Below, in pieces: positions 1-9,609 of a stretch of 64,000 bases of DNA. Below the pieces are notes generated by a model. It was not told the origin of the DNA and made no database searches. It saw nothing but the letters and a program-made list of their open reading frames with translations. Position 1 is the stretch's first letter; every line of letters starts with the position of its first letter. The DNA is from Paenibacillus sp. G2S3 (GTDB taxonomy: Bacteria > Bacillota > Bacilli > Paenibacillales > Paenibacillaceae): NCBI RefSeq assembly GCF_030123105.1, contig NZ_CP126095.1, positions 2,294,001 to 2,358,000 of the forward strand. The letters are read 5' to 3'. Made by a program: the position numbers and the translations under genes.

Positions 1-264
1 GTCGTCCGCTTCTTTCAGATGCTCTTTCGTAATCACTACGGCATCATATTGGGAGGAGAGCTTTGTATAATCTGCTAATTCATCAAAGGAAATACTTGTG
101 AAGTGCACATGTTCTTCTCTTATTTTAGGGACCTCACGAACAACACCTATAAATAAGCTTTTCCCTGAGTACAGCGGTGTATCAACCGTATCGGCATTAG
201 ATGTACAGCCTGTAACAAAAATGACGATTAAAATAATGAGTGCGTTTAGGATGATTTTCCTCAT
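1..264 (-). CDS. Lipoprotein, 3' end cut by window edge
   Basis: The minus-strand frame opens at an ATG at 264, preceded by an AAAGGA ribosome site, and stays open to base 1, so only the first 88 residues are visible. The N-terminus is a classic lipoprotein signal: positive start (MRK), a run of Ile/Leu/Val/Phe, then the lipobox V-T-G-C at about residues 17-20. The cysteine should be lipidated, anchoring the protein to the outer face of the membrane. The mature part (SNADTVDTPLYSG and on) is charged and soluble-looking, but I recognise no domain. It is transcribed away from the membrane-protein gene that starts at 394. Function unknown. Confidence 0.75.
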   Translation of the reverse strand, partial: MRKIILNALIILIVIFVTGCTSNADTVDTPLYSGKSLFIGVVREVPKIREEHVHFTSISFDELADYTKLSSQYDAVVITKEHLKEADD

Positions 265-393
265 CTTTTGATTCCTTTCAAGCGTTCTGCATGAGTTGTA
301 TCTGCTTACAATAAAGTATTATAGTGGAAATTATTGGTGCAGACCAGTAAATGGGTCATGGACCTCGAAAGAAGCCTGATTCAGAGGAGGGTT

Positions 394-813
394 ATGTTGC
401 ATCCAATTACTGCAATAGAAATCATATTTTCGGTTGTTTTTGTCCTCATTATATTTGGAGTAGCCTTGTTTTTACCCCGTAAGATTAGGAAGTCTGGTTT
501 AATTATAGTATCTTCAATAACTGTATTTTTGCTATTATCGTTCGCTATTCGCCCCTACTGGATTGATTATCAAGTATCCCGAAAAACAGAACAACTCAAT
601 CACTATTTGGAGGAGAAATACCCTAATCAAGAATGGGAAATTAGTCGACAAGAAGGTAGACAATATAATCCTTATCATTTACAAGTTAGATTTAAAAACG
701 AAGAAGGTTGGATTTATATTTATTCAGTCATAAATGAGAAGAAAATTCACCAGAGTGTGTGGATACCATCAGGTGGCAACTCTTTCGAAGAAGGAAAGCA
801 TTACGAAAAATGA
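394..813 (+). CDS. Small two-TM membrane protein of unknown function
   Basis: The open frame extends back to 334, but the ATG at 394 sits four bases after GAGGAGG and is the better start, giving 139 residues. Two hydrophobic helices lie at about residues 6-27 and 35-50, followed by a charged tail. The motif YWIDYQVSRKTEQLNHYLEE and a following beta-rich part resemble small Bacillota proteins of the DUF3139 type, in which an N-terminal anchor carries a small external domain; that match is by eye and weak. It is divergent from the lipoprotein gene at 1-264 and separated from the radical SAM gene by 165 bp. No function can be assigned. Confidence 0.65.
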   Translation: MLHPITAIEIIFSVVFVLIIFGVALFLPRKIRKSGLIIVSSITVFLLLSFAIRPYWIDYQVSRKTEQLNHYLEEKYPNQEWEISRQEGRQYNPYHLQVRFKNEEGWIYIYSVINEKKIHQSVWIPSGGNSFEEGKHYEK

Positions 814-978
814 GATCAGCTGAGTAGTGACGAAGTTACGTCCGAAAGCTGATGACGTGGATTTCTTAAACACACTTCGACTGTTATAAACCTCACATTA
901 ACCTAAGCCATATACCTTTATAATCTCTAAGGTTGAACCCTTGAACCAAAATCATTTTTTTCAGGAGGACTTTAGCGT

Positions 979-1926
979 ATGAGATATAAAGCATTGGAAT
1001 TAGACAAACCGCTTACTTATGAGCTGGAAGGCTTAGAAATAGGAGTCACCTCGAACTGTAATTTCCGCTGCGATTATTGTTGTGCATATAATAGAAATGA
1101 TGGACAAAGCATCAAAGCTAAAGAGGTTATCCGAATTCTTGAAGAGCTTCCTGGTCTGAAAAGAGTACGCTTGTCAGGTGGCGAGGTCACTTTAAAGTTT
1201 GATGACTGTGTGGAGGTTGTAAGCTACTGCTCATCCAGAGGGATTCAGACGCAGCTTAACTCCAACGGCAGTCTTTTAAATGCTGAACGAATTGATCAGC
1301 TGGTCGCGGCAGGACTAACGACGATACATATTTCCTTCAATTTTACTACTGCGGACGCTTTCTCTCGTTATTATAATATTCATCCAAGCATCTATGAAAA
1401 AATAAGAGACAACATTACTTTGTTCGCGGCCACAAGTGTAGATACGGTGCTGGAGACGCTGTTGTTCAGCGAAACTCAGGATAACATGAAGGAAATCAGC
1501 GATCATGTCTACGCGATGGGTGTTAGAACACATGAGATTCAGAACAGTATTATCATGGATCATACAGGCTGGAAGTCTATAGCTGCCCGCGAACAATTAA
1601 AGAATGCCGTGAGTGAACTGATCGCTATGAAAAAAGAAGACACGATCTTGTATTTTACTTGCATGGACCGTTTTATGGATGCGCTTGGTTTTGAAGAGCA
1701 GCCGGGTGTTTATTTTCCACACTGCATAGAGGGTAAGAAACAGCTTCATTTACATGGAAATGGGGACATTCTGATCTCTGAATTATGTCATCCCGTTTTT
1801 ATTGGCAATATTTATCAGGGAACCTCACTAAAGGATCTGTACATTAACATGCCAGCGCCATTGGCTCAGTTCCTGGATAAGCTGCCATGCCCAGCGCTGG
1901 ATGCATTGTTTCCACAAGGGGTTTAA
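979..1926 (+). CDS. Radical SAM protein
   Basis: The 315-residue protein carries the radical SAM cluster motif CNFRCDYC at about residues 27-34, which binds a [4Fe-4S] cluster and S-adenosylmethionine, then an SGGEV motif (SAM binding) near residue 67. This is a MoaA/PqqE-like partial barrel. The C-terminal third has further cysteines (HCIEGKK, ELCHP, LPCP) suggesting a short SPASM-like auxiliary region, without the full seven-cysteine set. The start ATG follows AGGAGG at good spacing. No peptide-precursor gene, molybdopterin gene or partner was found nearby; the following gene is a transporter after a terminator. The substrate is unknown; it could modify a peptide or a small molecule. Confidence 0.85.
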   Translation: MRYKALELDKPLTYELEGLEIGVTSNCNFRCDYCCAYNRNDGQSIKAKEVIRILEELPGLKRVRLSGGEVTLKFDDCVEVVSYCSSRGIQTQLNSNGSLLNAERIDQLVAAGLTTIHISFNFTTADAFSRYYNIHPSIYEKIRDNITLFAATSVDTVLETLLFSETQDNMKEISDHVYAMGVRTHEIQNSIIMDHTGWKSIAAREQLKNAVSELIAMKKEDTILYFTCMDRFMDALGFEEQPGVYFPHCIEGKKQLHLHGNGDILISELCHPVFIGNIYQGTSLKDLYINMPAPLAQFLDKLPCPALDALFPQGV

Positions 1927-1959
1927 ATCGTTAAGTATTTTCTATAAAAATTACTACTA

Positions 1960-1989
1960 GGAGCCAATTTAAATAATTGGTTCCTTTTT
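1960..1989 (+). terminator. Intrinsic terminator after radical SAM gene
   Basis: A ten-base stem, GGAGCCAATT (1960-1969) with AATTGGTTCC (1975-1984, one G-U pair), is followed by TTTTT. It ends the radical SAM transcript before the transporter gene. Confidence 0.8.
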
Positions 1990-2102
1990 GTGTAGTAGAT
2001 TTATGGAAAGTCCTGTATGATTTCTGTAAGCTTATAGAGACTGCTACAACTTAAAATAACGGATAAGGAATGTATGACATCCATACATAAGGTGTGCGAC
2101 AC

Positions 2103-3128
2103 ATGCTTACGAATATAAGAAATGGACTCATCAAATCTAATGTAGTTCTCGAAAAAATCATGCCAATATTAACACCTACTGCCATCGTGGTTGGCGTGCT
2201 TAATGAAAGCAGACTACTGCCGTTCACATGGCTAGTTCCTTGGATATTCGCCTTCATGACATTGATCGGAAGTTTGAAGTCCAATCTCAAAGATCTGCTG
2301 GGCGTACTGTTGAAACCACAAAAGTTGATAGTGTTGCTGATTATTCTCCATATCGTGATGCCGCTCATTGGTTGGCTCGTTGCAAGTGCTGTTTTTCCGG
2401 GAGATCCCTACACAGTGACTGGATTTGTACTGCTATTTGCGATCCCTACAGGTGTTGTTAGTGTGGTGTGGGTATCTATATACGGCGGGAATATTGCACT
2501 GACTTTGGCACTTATTCTGATCGATACGCTCTTGTCACCGATTGTTGTTCCGGGTACCTTGTATTTGCTCATGGGAGCGAGTGTGGAAATTCAGCTAGGG
2601 GAAATGATGAAAGGTCTTCTATGGATGATTGTGATTCCTTCGGTGGTCGGGATGCTTCTGAATCAATGGACAAAAGGAAAGGTGAATACGGTATGTGGAC
2701 CACCGCTTTCCCCATTTGTAAAGGTTGGCTTGTTCATGGTCGTTTCCATTAATGGTGCTAGCATTGCACGATATCTGAAACACCCGGATAGTAAATTAGC
2801 GATTATTATTGGAGTAACCTTTATAACCGTAGTTCTTGGATATGTAATCGGGGCAATGGTATCACACCGCTTCCACTTTAGCTATGAAGATTCTGTGGCC
2901 GTTCAATTTAATTCCGGTATGCGTAATTTAAGCGCGGGAGCAGTACTCGCAGTAAAATATTTCCCTCCAGCAGTTGCGCTCCCTGTGATTTCAGGAATGT
3001 TATTCCAGCAAATTCTTGCTGCAATGTCTGGTCTGTTTTTACGTAGCAGAACTAAACAACCCATAACTGATGGTGCAATAACGCAAGTTACTCCTTCATC
3101 CCAGTCAGAACCGCCTATTTCATCATAA
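2103..3128 (+). CDS. Bile acid:sodium symporter family transporter (BASS)
   Basis: An integral membrane protein with about nine or ten hydrophobic helices. The patterns FAIPTGVVS, LILIDTLLSPIVVP and the FNSGMRNLSAGAVLA segment correspond to the crossover regions of the BASS fold (YocS/ASBT type), which couples sodium to uptake of organic anions such as bile acids, pantoate or keto acids. A GTG at 2094 is possible, but ATG 2103 has AAGGTG eight bases upstream and is preferred; this gives 341 residues. The C-terminal 25 residues are polar (Gln, Ser, Pro rich) and cytoplasmic. The substrate cannot be read from the sequence. The gene stands alone between a terminator and the chemotaxis receptor. 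Confidence 0.8.
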   Translation: MLTNIRNGLIKSNVVLEKIMPILTPTAIVVGVLNESRLLPFTWLVPWIFAFMTLIGSLKSNLKDLLGVLLKPQKLIVLLIILHIVMPLIGWLVASAVFPGDPYTVTGFVLLFAIPTGVVSVVWVSIYGGNIALTLALILIDTLLSPIVVPGTLYLLMGASVEIQLGEMMKGLLWMIVIPSVVGMLLNQWTKGKVNTVCGPPLSPFVKVGLFMVVSINGASIARYLKHPDSKLAIIIGVTFITVVLGYVIGAMVSHRFHFSYEDSVAVQFNSGMRNLSAGAVLAVKYFPPAVALPVISGMLFQQILAAMSGLFLRSRTKQPITDGAITQVTPSSQSEPPISS

Positions 3129-3344
3129 TAATAAAACAGGTCTTATTGACTATTCTATAAAAGATGTCCGAACTAGAAGAACTAGATTTTTCTACATTTA
3201 TATGCAAAAATTCGACATTTTTTGATATTTTCCGTATTTTCACTTAGACGATATTCACTAATTTACCATCATATCCGATAGTAGTTGTATTATTTACAAT
3301 TGCATTGTTCTCAAATGAACAAGTAGTCGGAAGGGTGAAGAAAA

Positions 3345-5378
3345 ATGAAGATTCGTCTTAAACTATCACTTATGATGATAGGTGTGACCCTACTATGTAT
3401 TGCAGTAATGGGGGTTTTTACATATTTAAGGTCAACTCAGGCAATTGTGAGCCTTACTGAGAATTCTATGAAGCAGGTCAATACGAATAAAGCTCAGACC
3501 ATATCATCCATGATTTCGAAAGAGCAGAGAAGTATTGAGCTTATTGCCGGAAGGTCGGAAATTGTCGAATTATTACTCCAAGCAGAGAACGGTGGAGTCG
3601 CAAAGGGGAATGAGCTACAGAATGAGGTAAATATCAGCCTTCAAGAAATTGTGAAGGATGCTGGGAACCTTGAACATGCTTTTGTCAGTGATATGAGAGG
3701 CATCGCTGTGGCTGACAGTGATATTAAGCTTATAGGTACGGATTTTAGCGAAAGAAATTATACGAAGAAAGTAATGGAGACCGCGGCGCCGGTAATTAGC
3801 GAAACGCTGAAATCAAAATCTACTGGGGCTTATGTGGTGGCTTTTGTACATCCGGTTAAGAGTAACGGGAAGATGATTGGATATGTGGCTTCAGCGGTTT
3901 CCGCAGATAGTATGATTAAGTATTTAGCAGATGCAAAAGTAGTGAACACAACGACCTCGTATGCTTATCTTCTCGATGAGAATGGGAATACACTTTACCA
4001 TCCGGATAAGAAGCAAGTAGGACAACCCGTGGCGAATGATCAGATCATGGCTGTTGTAGAGCGTGTGAAATCTGGTGAGAAAGTAGAAGATAGCCTGCTA
4101 AACTATACATATAATGGTGTGGATAAAAAATCAGCCTATACAGTTATGCCGGAGACCCACTGGTTGCTTGGGCTTACGGCTAATTTAGATGAAATTACGA
4201 AACCAGTGAATGAAATGAGAAATTTTAATCTGGTGCTTGGTGTGGTAAGTTTGATTATAGCTTTGCTGATCGCTTTATATTTTGCCAAAAAAATCTCCTC
4301 ACCGATTATTAAACTGACAGAGTTGATAAATAGAACGGCAGAACTGAATTTGACGTATGACTCCCAGTATGAGTATCTGAAGAAAAACAATGATGAAACA
4401 GGTACGATAGCCATAGCAATGCTCCGAACACGGGTTATTCTTCGTGATATGGCGGGTAGTCTAATCACAATCTCTACCAAGGTGCTAGATAATGCGGAAA
4501 CTCTTGAAAAGCTATCTATAGATGTACGTGAGAATGCTCACGATAATTCGGCAACTACACAGCAGCTATCGGCAGGCATGGAGGAGACAGCAGCTTCAAC
4601 ACAAGAGATGACGGCAGCGATTACTGAAATTGATATTAATGTGTCCGAGATCTCCAGTAATGTGAAGGAAGGCTCAGAAGTTTCCAAACAGATCAGTGAG
4701 CGAGCGATGGCGTTACAAGATGAGGCGTTAGAGTCTACGGATAATGCTAAGCGAGTGTATGAATCTGTTCGTGTCGATATGGAAAAAGCAATTGCGCAGT
4801 CGAACGCGATCTCGGAGATTAATGTACTGGCGGATACGATTCTATCGATTACTAGTCAGACCAATCTGCTTGCTTTGAATGCAGCGATCGAAGCGGCTAG
4901 AGCAGGTGAGGCAGGTAGAGGGTTTGCTGTTGTAGCTGGTGAGATCCGTAAGTTGGCTGAGAAATCGTCAGAGACCGCTGCTGGGATCCAAGGGGTCGTT
5001 TCAGGTGTATATGCTTCTGTTGAACTAATGAAGGAAAATTCAGAGGCGTTACTTGCTTTTATTGACCAGAATGTTCTTGGAGATTATGAGCGGTTAACGG
5101 AGGTAAGTCAGCAGTATAACAGAGATGCTACTACAGTGAATTTGCTGATGAATCAATTCGAGACCGCAGCTGATCATCTAAGTATGGCGGTATCTAGTAT
5201 TTCTATAGCGGTCAATGAAGTGGCTGCTACAGTAAACGAGGGAGCTATTGGGATTCAGGATATTGCGGTGAAAACGGCTGATATCGTGGAAAAAACATTC
5301 TTAGAGGTTACTATGGCTGATGAAAATACTCAAAGTGCTAAAGAGCTTCAGGGATTGGTAGACAAGTTTAAGATCTAA
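3345..5378 (+). CDS. Methyl-accepting chemotaxis protein
   Basis: A 677-residue membrane receptor. Order: TM1 (about 7-29); extracellular double-Cache-like sensor (about 35-285, with [11 protein letters not shown] and [13 protein letters not shown]); TM2 (about 293-313); a HAMP linker; then a long coiled-coil signalling domain. The hallmark hairpin tip starts near residue 505 ([18 protein letters not shown], then [18 protein letters not shown]), which docks CheA and CheW. Such receptors sense a small ligand outside the cell and control flagellar rotation. The ATG follows GGAAGGGTG. It is a single-gene unit with a strong terminator; no che genes are in the window. The Cache type suggests amino or organic acid ligands, which is only an inference. 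Confidence 0.93.
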   Translation: MKIRLKLSLMMIGVTLLCIAVMGVFTYLRSTQAIVSLTENSMKQVNTNKAQTISSMISKEQRSIELIAGRSEIVELLLQAENGGVAKGNELQNEVNISLQEIVKDAGNLEHAFVSDMRGIAVADSDIKLIGTDFSERNYTKKVMETAAPVISETLKSKSTGAYVVAFVHPVKSNGKMIGYVASAVSADSMIKYLADAKVVNTTTSYAYLLDENGNTLYHPDKKQVGQPVANDQIMAVVERVKSGEKVEDSLLNYTYNGVDKKSAYTVMPETHWLLGLTANLDEITKPVNEMRNFNLVLGVVSLIIALLIALYFAKKISSPIIKLTELINRTAELNLTYDSQYEYLKKNNDETGTIAIAMLRTRVILRDMAGSLITISTKVLDNAETLEKLSIDVRENAHDNSATTQQLSAGMEETAASTQEMTAAITEIDINVSEISSNVKEGSEVSKQISERAMALQDEALESTDNAKRVYESVRVDMEKAIAQSNAISEINVLADTILSITSQTNLLALNAAIEAARAGEAGRGFAVVAGEIRKLAEKSSETAAGIQGVVSGVYASVELMKENSEALLAFIDQNVLGDYERLTEVSQQYNRDATTVNLLMNQFETAADHLSMAVSSISIAVNEVAATVNEGAIGIQDIAVKTADIVEKTFLEVTMADENTQSAKELQGLVDKFKI

Positions 5379-5477
5379 ACTGTAAGAATTATTAAGGGTA
5401 TCCTTATCTTTTTTTCATAAAATATTAAGCTTGCAAGGTTATAGTACATATATAACCTCCCTTAAATATAAACCTTG

Positions 5478-5506
5478 CCCCGCCGGCCGTCGGCGGGGTC
5501 TTTTTT
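5478..5506 (+). terminator. Strong intrinsic terminator after MCP gene
   Basis: Stem CCCCGCCG (5478-5485), loop GCCGT, and CGGCGGGG (5491-5498), then TC and six T. It lies between the convergent MCP and hisS genes. The T-run favours the plus strand; the minus side lacks one. Confidence 0.88.
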
Positions 5507-5533
5507 ATGCTTGGCAGTATTTAAGGATGCTCT

Positions 5534-6814
5534 TTATCCGGTGATGAGGTAAATAGCTTCATCCAGTGGAACGATAACCTCTGTTTGTTCCTCCATATCT
5601 TTCAAACGTACCTTCTCAACACTTGATTCGCTTTCGCCGATCAGTATAACGTATCGGATGTTTTTGGATGAGGCTGTGGCGAGCTGCTTTTTTAATTTTC
5701 TTTTACTGGATACGAGAGTGGTTCTTATAGAACAGGCACGCAGCTCGGCTGCTGCAATTAAAGCTTGTGGTAGTGTCTCACCAATGGGAATGACCATAAC
5801 ATTAGCTGCTTTATTTTCTTCGGTAGGTCTTTCTGCTAGGAGCGCCATGATTGACTCCATACCAAAAGACAACCCAACCGTAGGATATTGAATATCTTCT
5901 CTACCCACTAGCTGTCCGATAATCGCGTCATATCTGCCTCCACCACCCAAGCTTGAGGTAAAGGAGCCGGAAGCATCGAAGATCTCGTAGACTGTTCCAG
6001 TGTAGAACGAAAGGCCTCGGGATAAGAAAGGATCAAAGCGGCAAGTATCCTGTAATCCAATGTCTTGGATTAGATTTTGTAGGACGAGAACCTCTGACGC
6101 ACCCGGTTGTGCTGTGAGATCGTACTTTTGGCATAACTGTTCAAAGCTTGGATTGTCCATTTCGATAAGCGCTAGAATCGCTGCGATGGTTGCAGATTCT
6201 AGCCCTTTGCCAATCAACTCGTTCTTCACTCCACTAAGGTTGATTTTCTCAAGTTTATCAAGGGTTAACATAACGGATAGTTGCTCCTCAGCGGGTACGC
6301 CGATGGACTCCAGAATCTCACCGAGAAAACGTCGGTTGTTCCATTTTAGGATGATAGGGATGTCTAGCTTGCGGAAAGCTTCGGTAGCTAGTTGCATTAG
6401 CTCAGCTTCAGCCTCAGGGCCGGAAATGCCGACCACATCGACATCACATTGCAGGAATTCACGCAGACGCCCACGTTTCACAGGTCCATCTCGGAACACT
6501 TTTCCGATCTCATACCGCTTGAATGGAAGCTCAATTCCAGGGTTTAAAGCGATGACTTTGGCAAAAGGGATGGTCAGATCATAACGTAACCCTAGCTTGC
6601 GGTTGCCTTGATCTGTGAGTTGGTACATTTCCTTGAGGATTTCGTCCCCGCCTGCATATTTTGAGGTTAATAACTCCAATTCATTTAATAATGTCGTATC
6701 CATCGATTCAAAATCATAGAGCTCGAACAAGTCCTGCAGCGTATTTTGAATGTTCTTTCTGAGCGCTTGCTCTTGACCGAAGTAATCATAAGTTCCTTTA
6801 ATGTTTTGCATCAT
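5534..6814 (-). CDS. hisS: Histidine--tRNA ligase
   Basis: Class II aminoacyl-tRNA synthetase of 426 residues that charges tRNA-His. Visible motifs: RYDLTIPFAKVIA, motif 2 FKRYEIGKVFRDGP and RLREFLQCDVD, the histidine-binding RGLSFYTGTVYE near residue 265, and motif 3 GGGGRYD with GLSFGMES. A C-terminal anticodon-binding domain (NVMVIPIGE to ILIGES) is present, which argues against the HisZ regulatory subunit. The start follows AAAGGAG. The N-terminus (MMQNIKGTYDYFG) differs from the usual PRGTxD form, and the gene is not next to aspS as in many Bacilli, so it may be the second HisRS type. It is expressed from its own promoter through a leader with an intrinsic terminator (6849-6882). Confidence 0.9.
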   Translation of the reverse strand: MMQNIKGTYDYFGQEQALRKNIQNTLQDLFELYDFESMDTTLLNELELLTSKYAGGDEILKEMYQLTDQGNRKLGLRYDLTIPFAKVIALNPGIELPFKRYEIGKVFRDGPVKRGRLREFLQCDVDVVGISGPEAEAELMQLATEAFRKLDIPIILKWNNRRFLGEILESIGVPAEEQLSVMLTLDKLEKINLSGVKNELIGKGLESATIAAILALIEMDNPSFEQLCQKYDLTAQPGASEVLVLQNLIQDIGLQDTCRFDPFLSRGLSFYTGTVYEIFDASGSFTSSLGGGGRYDAIIGQLVGREDIQYPTVGLSFGMESIMALLAERPTEENKAANVMVIPIGETLPQALIAAAELRACSIRTTLVSSKRKLKKQLATASSKNIRYVILIGESESSVEKVRLKDMEEQTEVIVPLDEAIYLITG

Positions 6815-7031
6815 TAGTAGCTCCTTTGAATTGGCATAGTTTAGAAAATAAAAAAACGCGCAGGACCTCTTGGTCCTGCGCGTGATCTATGCCGCAGGGA
6901 GGCCAACGCGAGTAGCGTTAGCCTCCCTGAAAAATTCAGGAATGCTAACGCTGTTTGTGATAATAATGAAGTTGATTCAGCATGATTGTATTTGTATTCA
7001 TCAGAACCAATTCCCTTCGAAATTTAGATTA
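6815..7031 (-). promoter_or_regulatory. hisS leader with mutually exclusive hairpins (candidate attenuator)
   Basis: Between the hisS promoter and its ATG lies a leader of about 216 nt. On the minus strand, hairpin A pairs AGCGTTAGC (6944-6952) with GCTAACGCT (6914-6922), plus inner TTCCTGA/TCAGG pairs. Hairpin B is a 15-bp stem (6915-6929 with 6895-6909, one G-U) that reuses A's right arm. The 3' edge of B (CCTGCG, 6893-6898) can instead pair with CGCAGG (6875-6880) in the terminator's 5' arm. So A would free the antiterminator, while B would allow the terminator. No canonical T-box motif (AGGGTGGNACCGCG) was found. The pairings are seen; the switching is inferred. Confidence 0.55.
6849..6882 (-). 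terminator. Intrinsic terminator inside the hisS leader
   Basis: Read on the minus strand, CGCGCAGGACC (6872-6882) pairs with GGTCCTGCGCG (6857-6867) around a four-base loop, then a run of eight T. It lies only about 35 bases upstream of hisS and downstream of the promoter, so transcripts must read through it. Flanking GGCATAG (6887-6893) and CTATGCC (6833-6839) could pair around it. Confidence 0.85.
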
Positions 7032-7037
7032 CTGCCG

Positions 7038-7066
7038 ATTATAGCGGATCATTTGGAGTCGTGCAA
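7038..7066 (-). promoter_or_regulatory. Sigma-A promoter of hisS
   Basis: On the minus strand, TTGCAC (7061-7066), a 17-base spacer, and a perfect TATAAT (7038-7043). It predicts a start near 7031 and a leader of about 216 nt before hisS. Confidence 0.75.
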
Positions 7067-7166
7067 GTAAGAATTTATAATTGGTTCGTTTTCTTGTGGG
7101 CGAATGGACAAGTTATCAGCTATAATAGGGCTTCGATATTCCTTAAGGAAAGGGAGTTTTTCTACG

Positions 7167-7820
7167 ATGAATGAATCTTTAATTATAGCTCGGACCGAAG
7201 ATTTTGTTAAAGAACAACTTGGACAAGATACTACGGGGCATGACTGGTGGCATTCCGATAGAGTGCGCAACACCGCCGCTGAAATTGCTAAGATCGAGAG
7301 CGCAGATGTATTTGTCTGCACAATGGCTGCTTTGCTGCATGATGTTGCTGACGAGAAGCTTAATCCGTCTAAAGAAGAAGGTTTGCATAAAGTACGTACT
7401 TGGCTTTCTTCAAACCTTACAGATGAGGAACAAATTAATCATATTATGATGATTATTGAGACGATGTCCTTTAGTGGTGGCGGGGGAGAACCGATGCAGA
7501 CGCTTGAAGGCCAAGTGGTCCAAGATGCCGATCGACTTGATGCGCTTGGTGCGATTGGCATTGCCAGAACCTTTATTTTCTCAGGAGCAAAAGGTCGTCC
7601 AGCTTATGATCCGGAAGTGTCTCCAAGAGATGAATCGCTTCAGAAGGAGTACAGGGATTACAGCAAAGGGACGGCTATCAATCATTTTTATGAGAAGTTA
7701 TTAAAATTAAAATATCTGATGAACACAGCCTATGGACGCAAGTTAGCAGAAGAACGGCATGATTTCATGTTGAATTTTCTGGACCAGTTCTATAAGGAGT
7801 GGAATCAAGGGAACCAATAG
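7167..7820 (+). CDS. HD-domain phosphohydrolase
   Basis: A 217-residue soluble protein of the HD superfamily. The metal-binding residues are visible: H in GHDWWHSDRV, the HD pair in ALLHDVADE, and the distal D in QDADRLDALG. This matches small Bacillus YpgQ-like proteins, some of which hydrolyse nucleoside triphosphates or pyrophosphate. The frame runs back to 7104, but the ATG at 7167 lies about ten bases after GGAAAGGGAG and gives the normal family length. It is divergent from hisS; the hisS promoter lies within the shared region. The dbpA gene follows 85 bp downstream with no terminator seen, so the two may be co-transcribed. The substrate is not known. Confidence 0.85.
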   Translation: MNESLIIARTEDFVKEQLGQDTTGHDWWHSDRVRNTAAEIAKIESADVFVCTMAALLHDVADEKLNPSKEEGLHKVRTWLSSNLTDEEQINHIMMIIETMSFSGGGGEPMQTLEGQVVQDADRLDALGAIGIARTFIFSGAKGRPAYDPEVSPRDESLQKEYRDYSKGTAINHFYEKLLKLKYLMNTAYGRKLAEERHDFMLNFLDQFYKEWNQGNQ

Positions 7821-7905
7821 CTGTTATAATGATAAGTATGCACAAGATGAAGGATCGCGGAGTTTCCGCTTTAACCAGAACAATCGGCATAGAAGAGGTT
7901 GAACA

Positions 7906-9351
7906 ATGAGTGAATTGCAATTTAGAGATTATGAGTTAAACGAAGACATTATTAAAGCGCTGGATGTCCTGAAATATGAGACGCCAACAGAAGTTCAAAG
8001 CAAAGTGATCCCTGTAGCGCTCCAGCAAAAGGATCTGATCGTTAAATCGCAAACGGGTAGCGGAAAGACGGCAGCTTACGGAATCCCAGTCTGTGATTTG
8101 GTGGATTGGGCGGAGAATAAACCGCAGGCTTTGATTCTTACGCCTACTCGGGAGCTTGCCATGCAAGTAAAAGAGGATATAACCAACATTGGACGATTTA
8201 AACGGGTTAAGGCCGTGGCTCTTTTCGGTAAGCAGCCTTTTGCTCCACAAAAAATTGAACTTACCCAAAAAACACATGTTGTCGTAGGTACGCCTGGCCG
8301 TGTGTTCGACCATATTGAAAGAGGCACGCTTCCGCTAAATCGGATCAAGTATTTGATCATTGATGAAGCAGACGAGATGCTGAGCATGGGATTTATTGAG
8401 CAGATTGAGAAGATCATCAAGCAGCTGCCAAAAGAACGAGTGACTTGTGTTTTCTCGGCTACTTTACCGGAAGTGATTAAGAATTTATGCCGGAAATATA
8501 TGAGCGATCCAACGGAAATCGAGATTCAGGCAAGTGGAATTACCACTGCTACAATTGAGCATGCTCTGATCGAAGTGAGACAAGCTGCCAAGTTCTCGTT
8601 ACTGAGCGATATTATTACGGTGGAGAATCCAGATAGCTGCATTATCTTTTGCCGTACGCAAGAGCAGGTAAATGCCCTGTTTAGAGGTCTGGCTGATTTG
8701 GAATATCCTTGTGATAAAATCCATGGGGGTATGGAGCAGGATGAACGTTTTGAGGTCATGAATGCTTTTAAAAGAGGGCAGTTCCGTTACTTAATCGCTA
8801 CCGATGTGGCGGCAAGAGGCATTGATATCGAGAACATCACGCACGTGATTAATTACGATATTCCGCTGGAAAAAGAAAGCTATGTGCACCGTACAGGCAG
8901 AACCGCACGTGCAGGCAAGACGGGTAAAGCGATCACTTTTGTCACTCCGAATGAGCAAAAGTGGGTCAAGGAGATCGAAGGCTATATTGGCTTTACCATC
9001 CCGAATATGAAAGCTCCTTCGGACGATGCTGTTGCTTACGCGAAGGAAGCTTTCGAGCAGAAGATTAACAAGCAGCCTGTCCGTAAAAAGGACAAAAGCG
9101 AAAGCTTGAACAAAGAAATCATGAAGCTGTACTTCAACGGCGGTAAGAAAAAGAAGCTAAGAGCCGTGGACTTTGTCGGTACAATCGCGAAGCTTGAAGG
9201 GATGTCTGCGGAAGACATCGGGATTATCTCGATTCAAGACAATGTGACTTACGTGGATATTTTGAACGGTAAGGGTGCAATGGTGCTGCAAGCGATGAGA
9301 GAGACGACCGTGAAGGGCAAGCAGCTTAAGGTGCATATTGCGAAGAAATAA
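7906..9351 (+). CDS. dbpA: ATP-dependent RNA helicase DbpA/YxiN type
   Basis: A 481-residue DEAD-box helicase. RecA domain 1 has SQTGSGKT (motif I), PTRELA (Ia), GTPGR (Ib), DEAD (II) and SAT (III); domain 2 has ARGID (V) and [10 protein letters not shown] (VI). After a basic linker ([11 protein letters not shown]), the last about 75 residues ([16 protein letters not shown] to KVHIAKK) form the RRM-like DbpA C-terminal domain that binds hairpin 92 of 23S rRNA in the family. The expected role is late assembly of the 50S subunit. The start follows AGAGGTTG. It is 85 bp after the HD gene. A gene-free repeat region follows the stop codon directly. Confidence 0.93.
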   Translation: MSELQFRDYELNEDIIKALDVLKYETPTEVQSKVIPVALQQKDLIVKSQTGSGKTAAYGIPVCDLVDWAENKPQALILTPTRELAMQVKEDITNIGRFKRVKAVALFGKQPFAPQKIELTQKTHVVVGTPGRVFDHIERGTLPLNRIKYLIIDEADEMLSMGFIEQIEKIIKQLPKERVTCVFSATLPEVIKNLCRKYMSDPTEIEIQASGITTATIEHALIEVRQAAKFSLLSDIITVENPDSCIIFCRTQEQVNALFRGLADLEYPCDKIHGGMEQDERFEVMNAFKRGQFRYLIATDVAARGIDIENITHVINYDIPLEKESYVHRTGRTARAGKTGKAITFVTPNEQKWVKEIEGYIGFTIPNMKAPSDDAVAYAKEAFEQKINKQPVRKKDKSESLNKEIMKLYFNGGKKKKLRAVDFVGTIAKLEGMSAEDIGIISIQDNVTYVDILNGKGAMVLQAMRETTVKGKQLKVHIAKK

Positions 9352-9495
9352 ACGGTATAAATCCCGTATATTAAGCTGATTTGGCTGGAAAAGCTGAAAA
9401 GAACGGTATAAATCCCGTAGATTGAGCTGATTTGGTTGGAAACGCCGAAATGAACGTTAAAAATCCCGTAGATAGAAATCCCGCATATTGGGCGG
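9351..9495 (+). repeat. 51-bp tandem repeat block, about 2.6 copies
   Basis: Starting at the last base of dbpA, copy 1 (9351-9401) and copy 2 (9402-9452) share AACGGTATAAATCCCGTA, then TT(A/G)AGCTGATTTGG(C/T)TGGAAA. A degenerate third copy begins at 9453 (AACGTTAAAAATCCCGTAGA). Each unit has a small palindrome, ACGG/CCGT, followed by the AGCTGATTT element. The period is a multiple of three, so a minus-strand frame of repeated SIYGIYTV peptides appears; it has no ribosome site and is not called as a gene. The rest of 9352-9950 holds a second repeat block, a terminator and no convincing gene. Confidence 0.75.
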
Positions 9496-9609
9496 GCAGG
9501 TAGGGGAAACTTCGGGGGAATAAGAGCCGGATACACAAGCCGGATTGAATATAGTTACTTTATCGGTGCGGAGAGTTGCTATAGTGTACAGATCCGTGTT
9601 TGTGTATGG

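Noticed and set aside
3247..3254. Sigma-D -10-like GACGATAT upstream of the chemotaxis receptor
   Set aside because: The expected TAAA -35 element at about 15 bases upstream is absent, so the match is not sufficient.
6815..7031. hisS leader as a canonical T-box
   Set aside because: The conserved AGGGTGGNACCGCG element and a recognisable Stem I were not found, so only a general attenuator is claimed.
9249..9536. Minus-strand frame with repeated SIYGIYTV peptides
   Set aside because: The peptide repeat is only the translation of the 51-bp DNA repeat, and the frame overlaps the end of dbpA.
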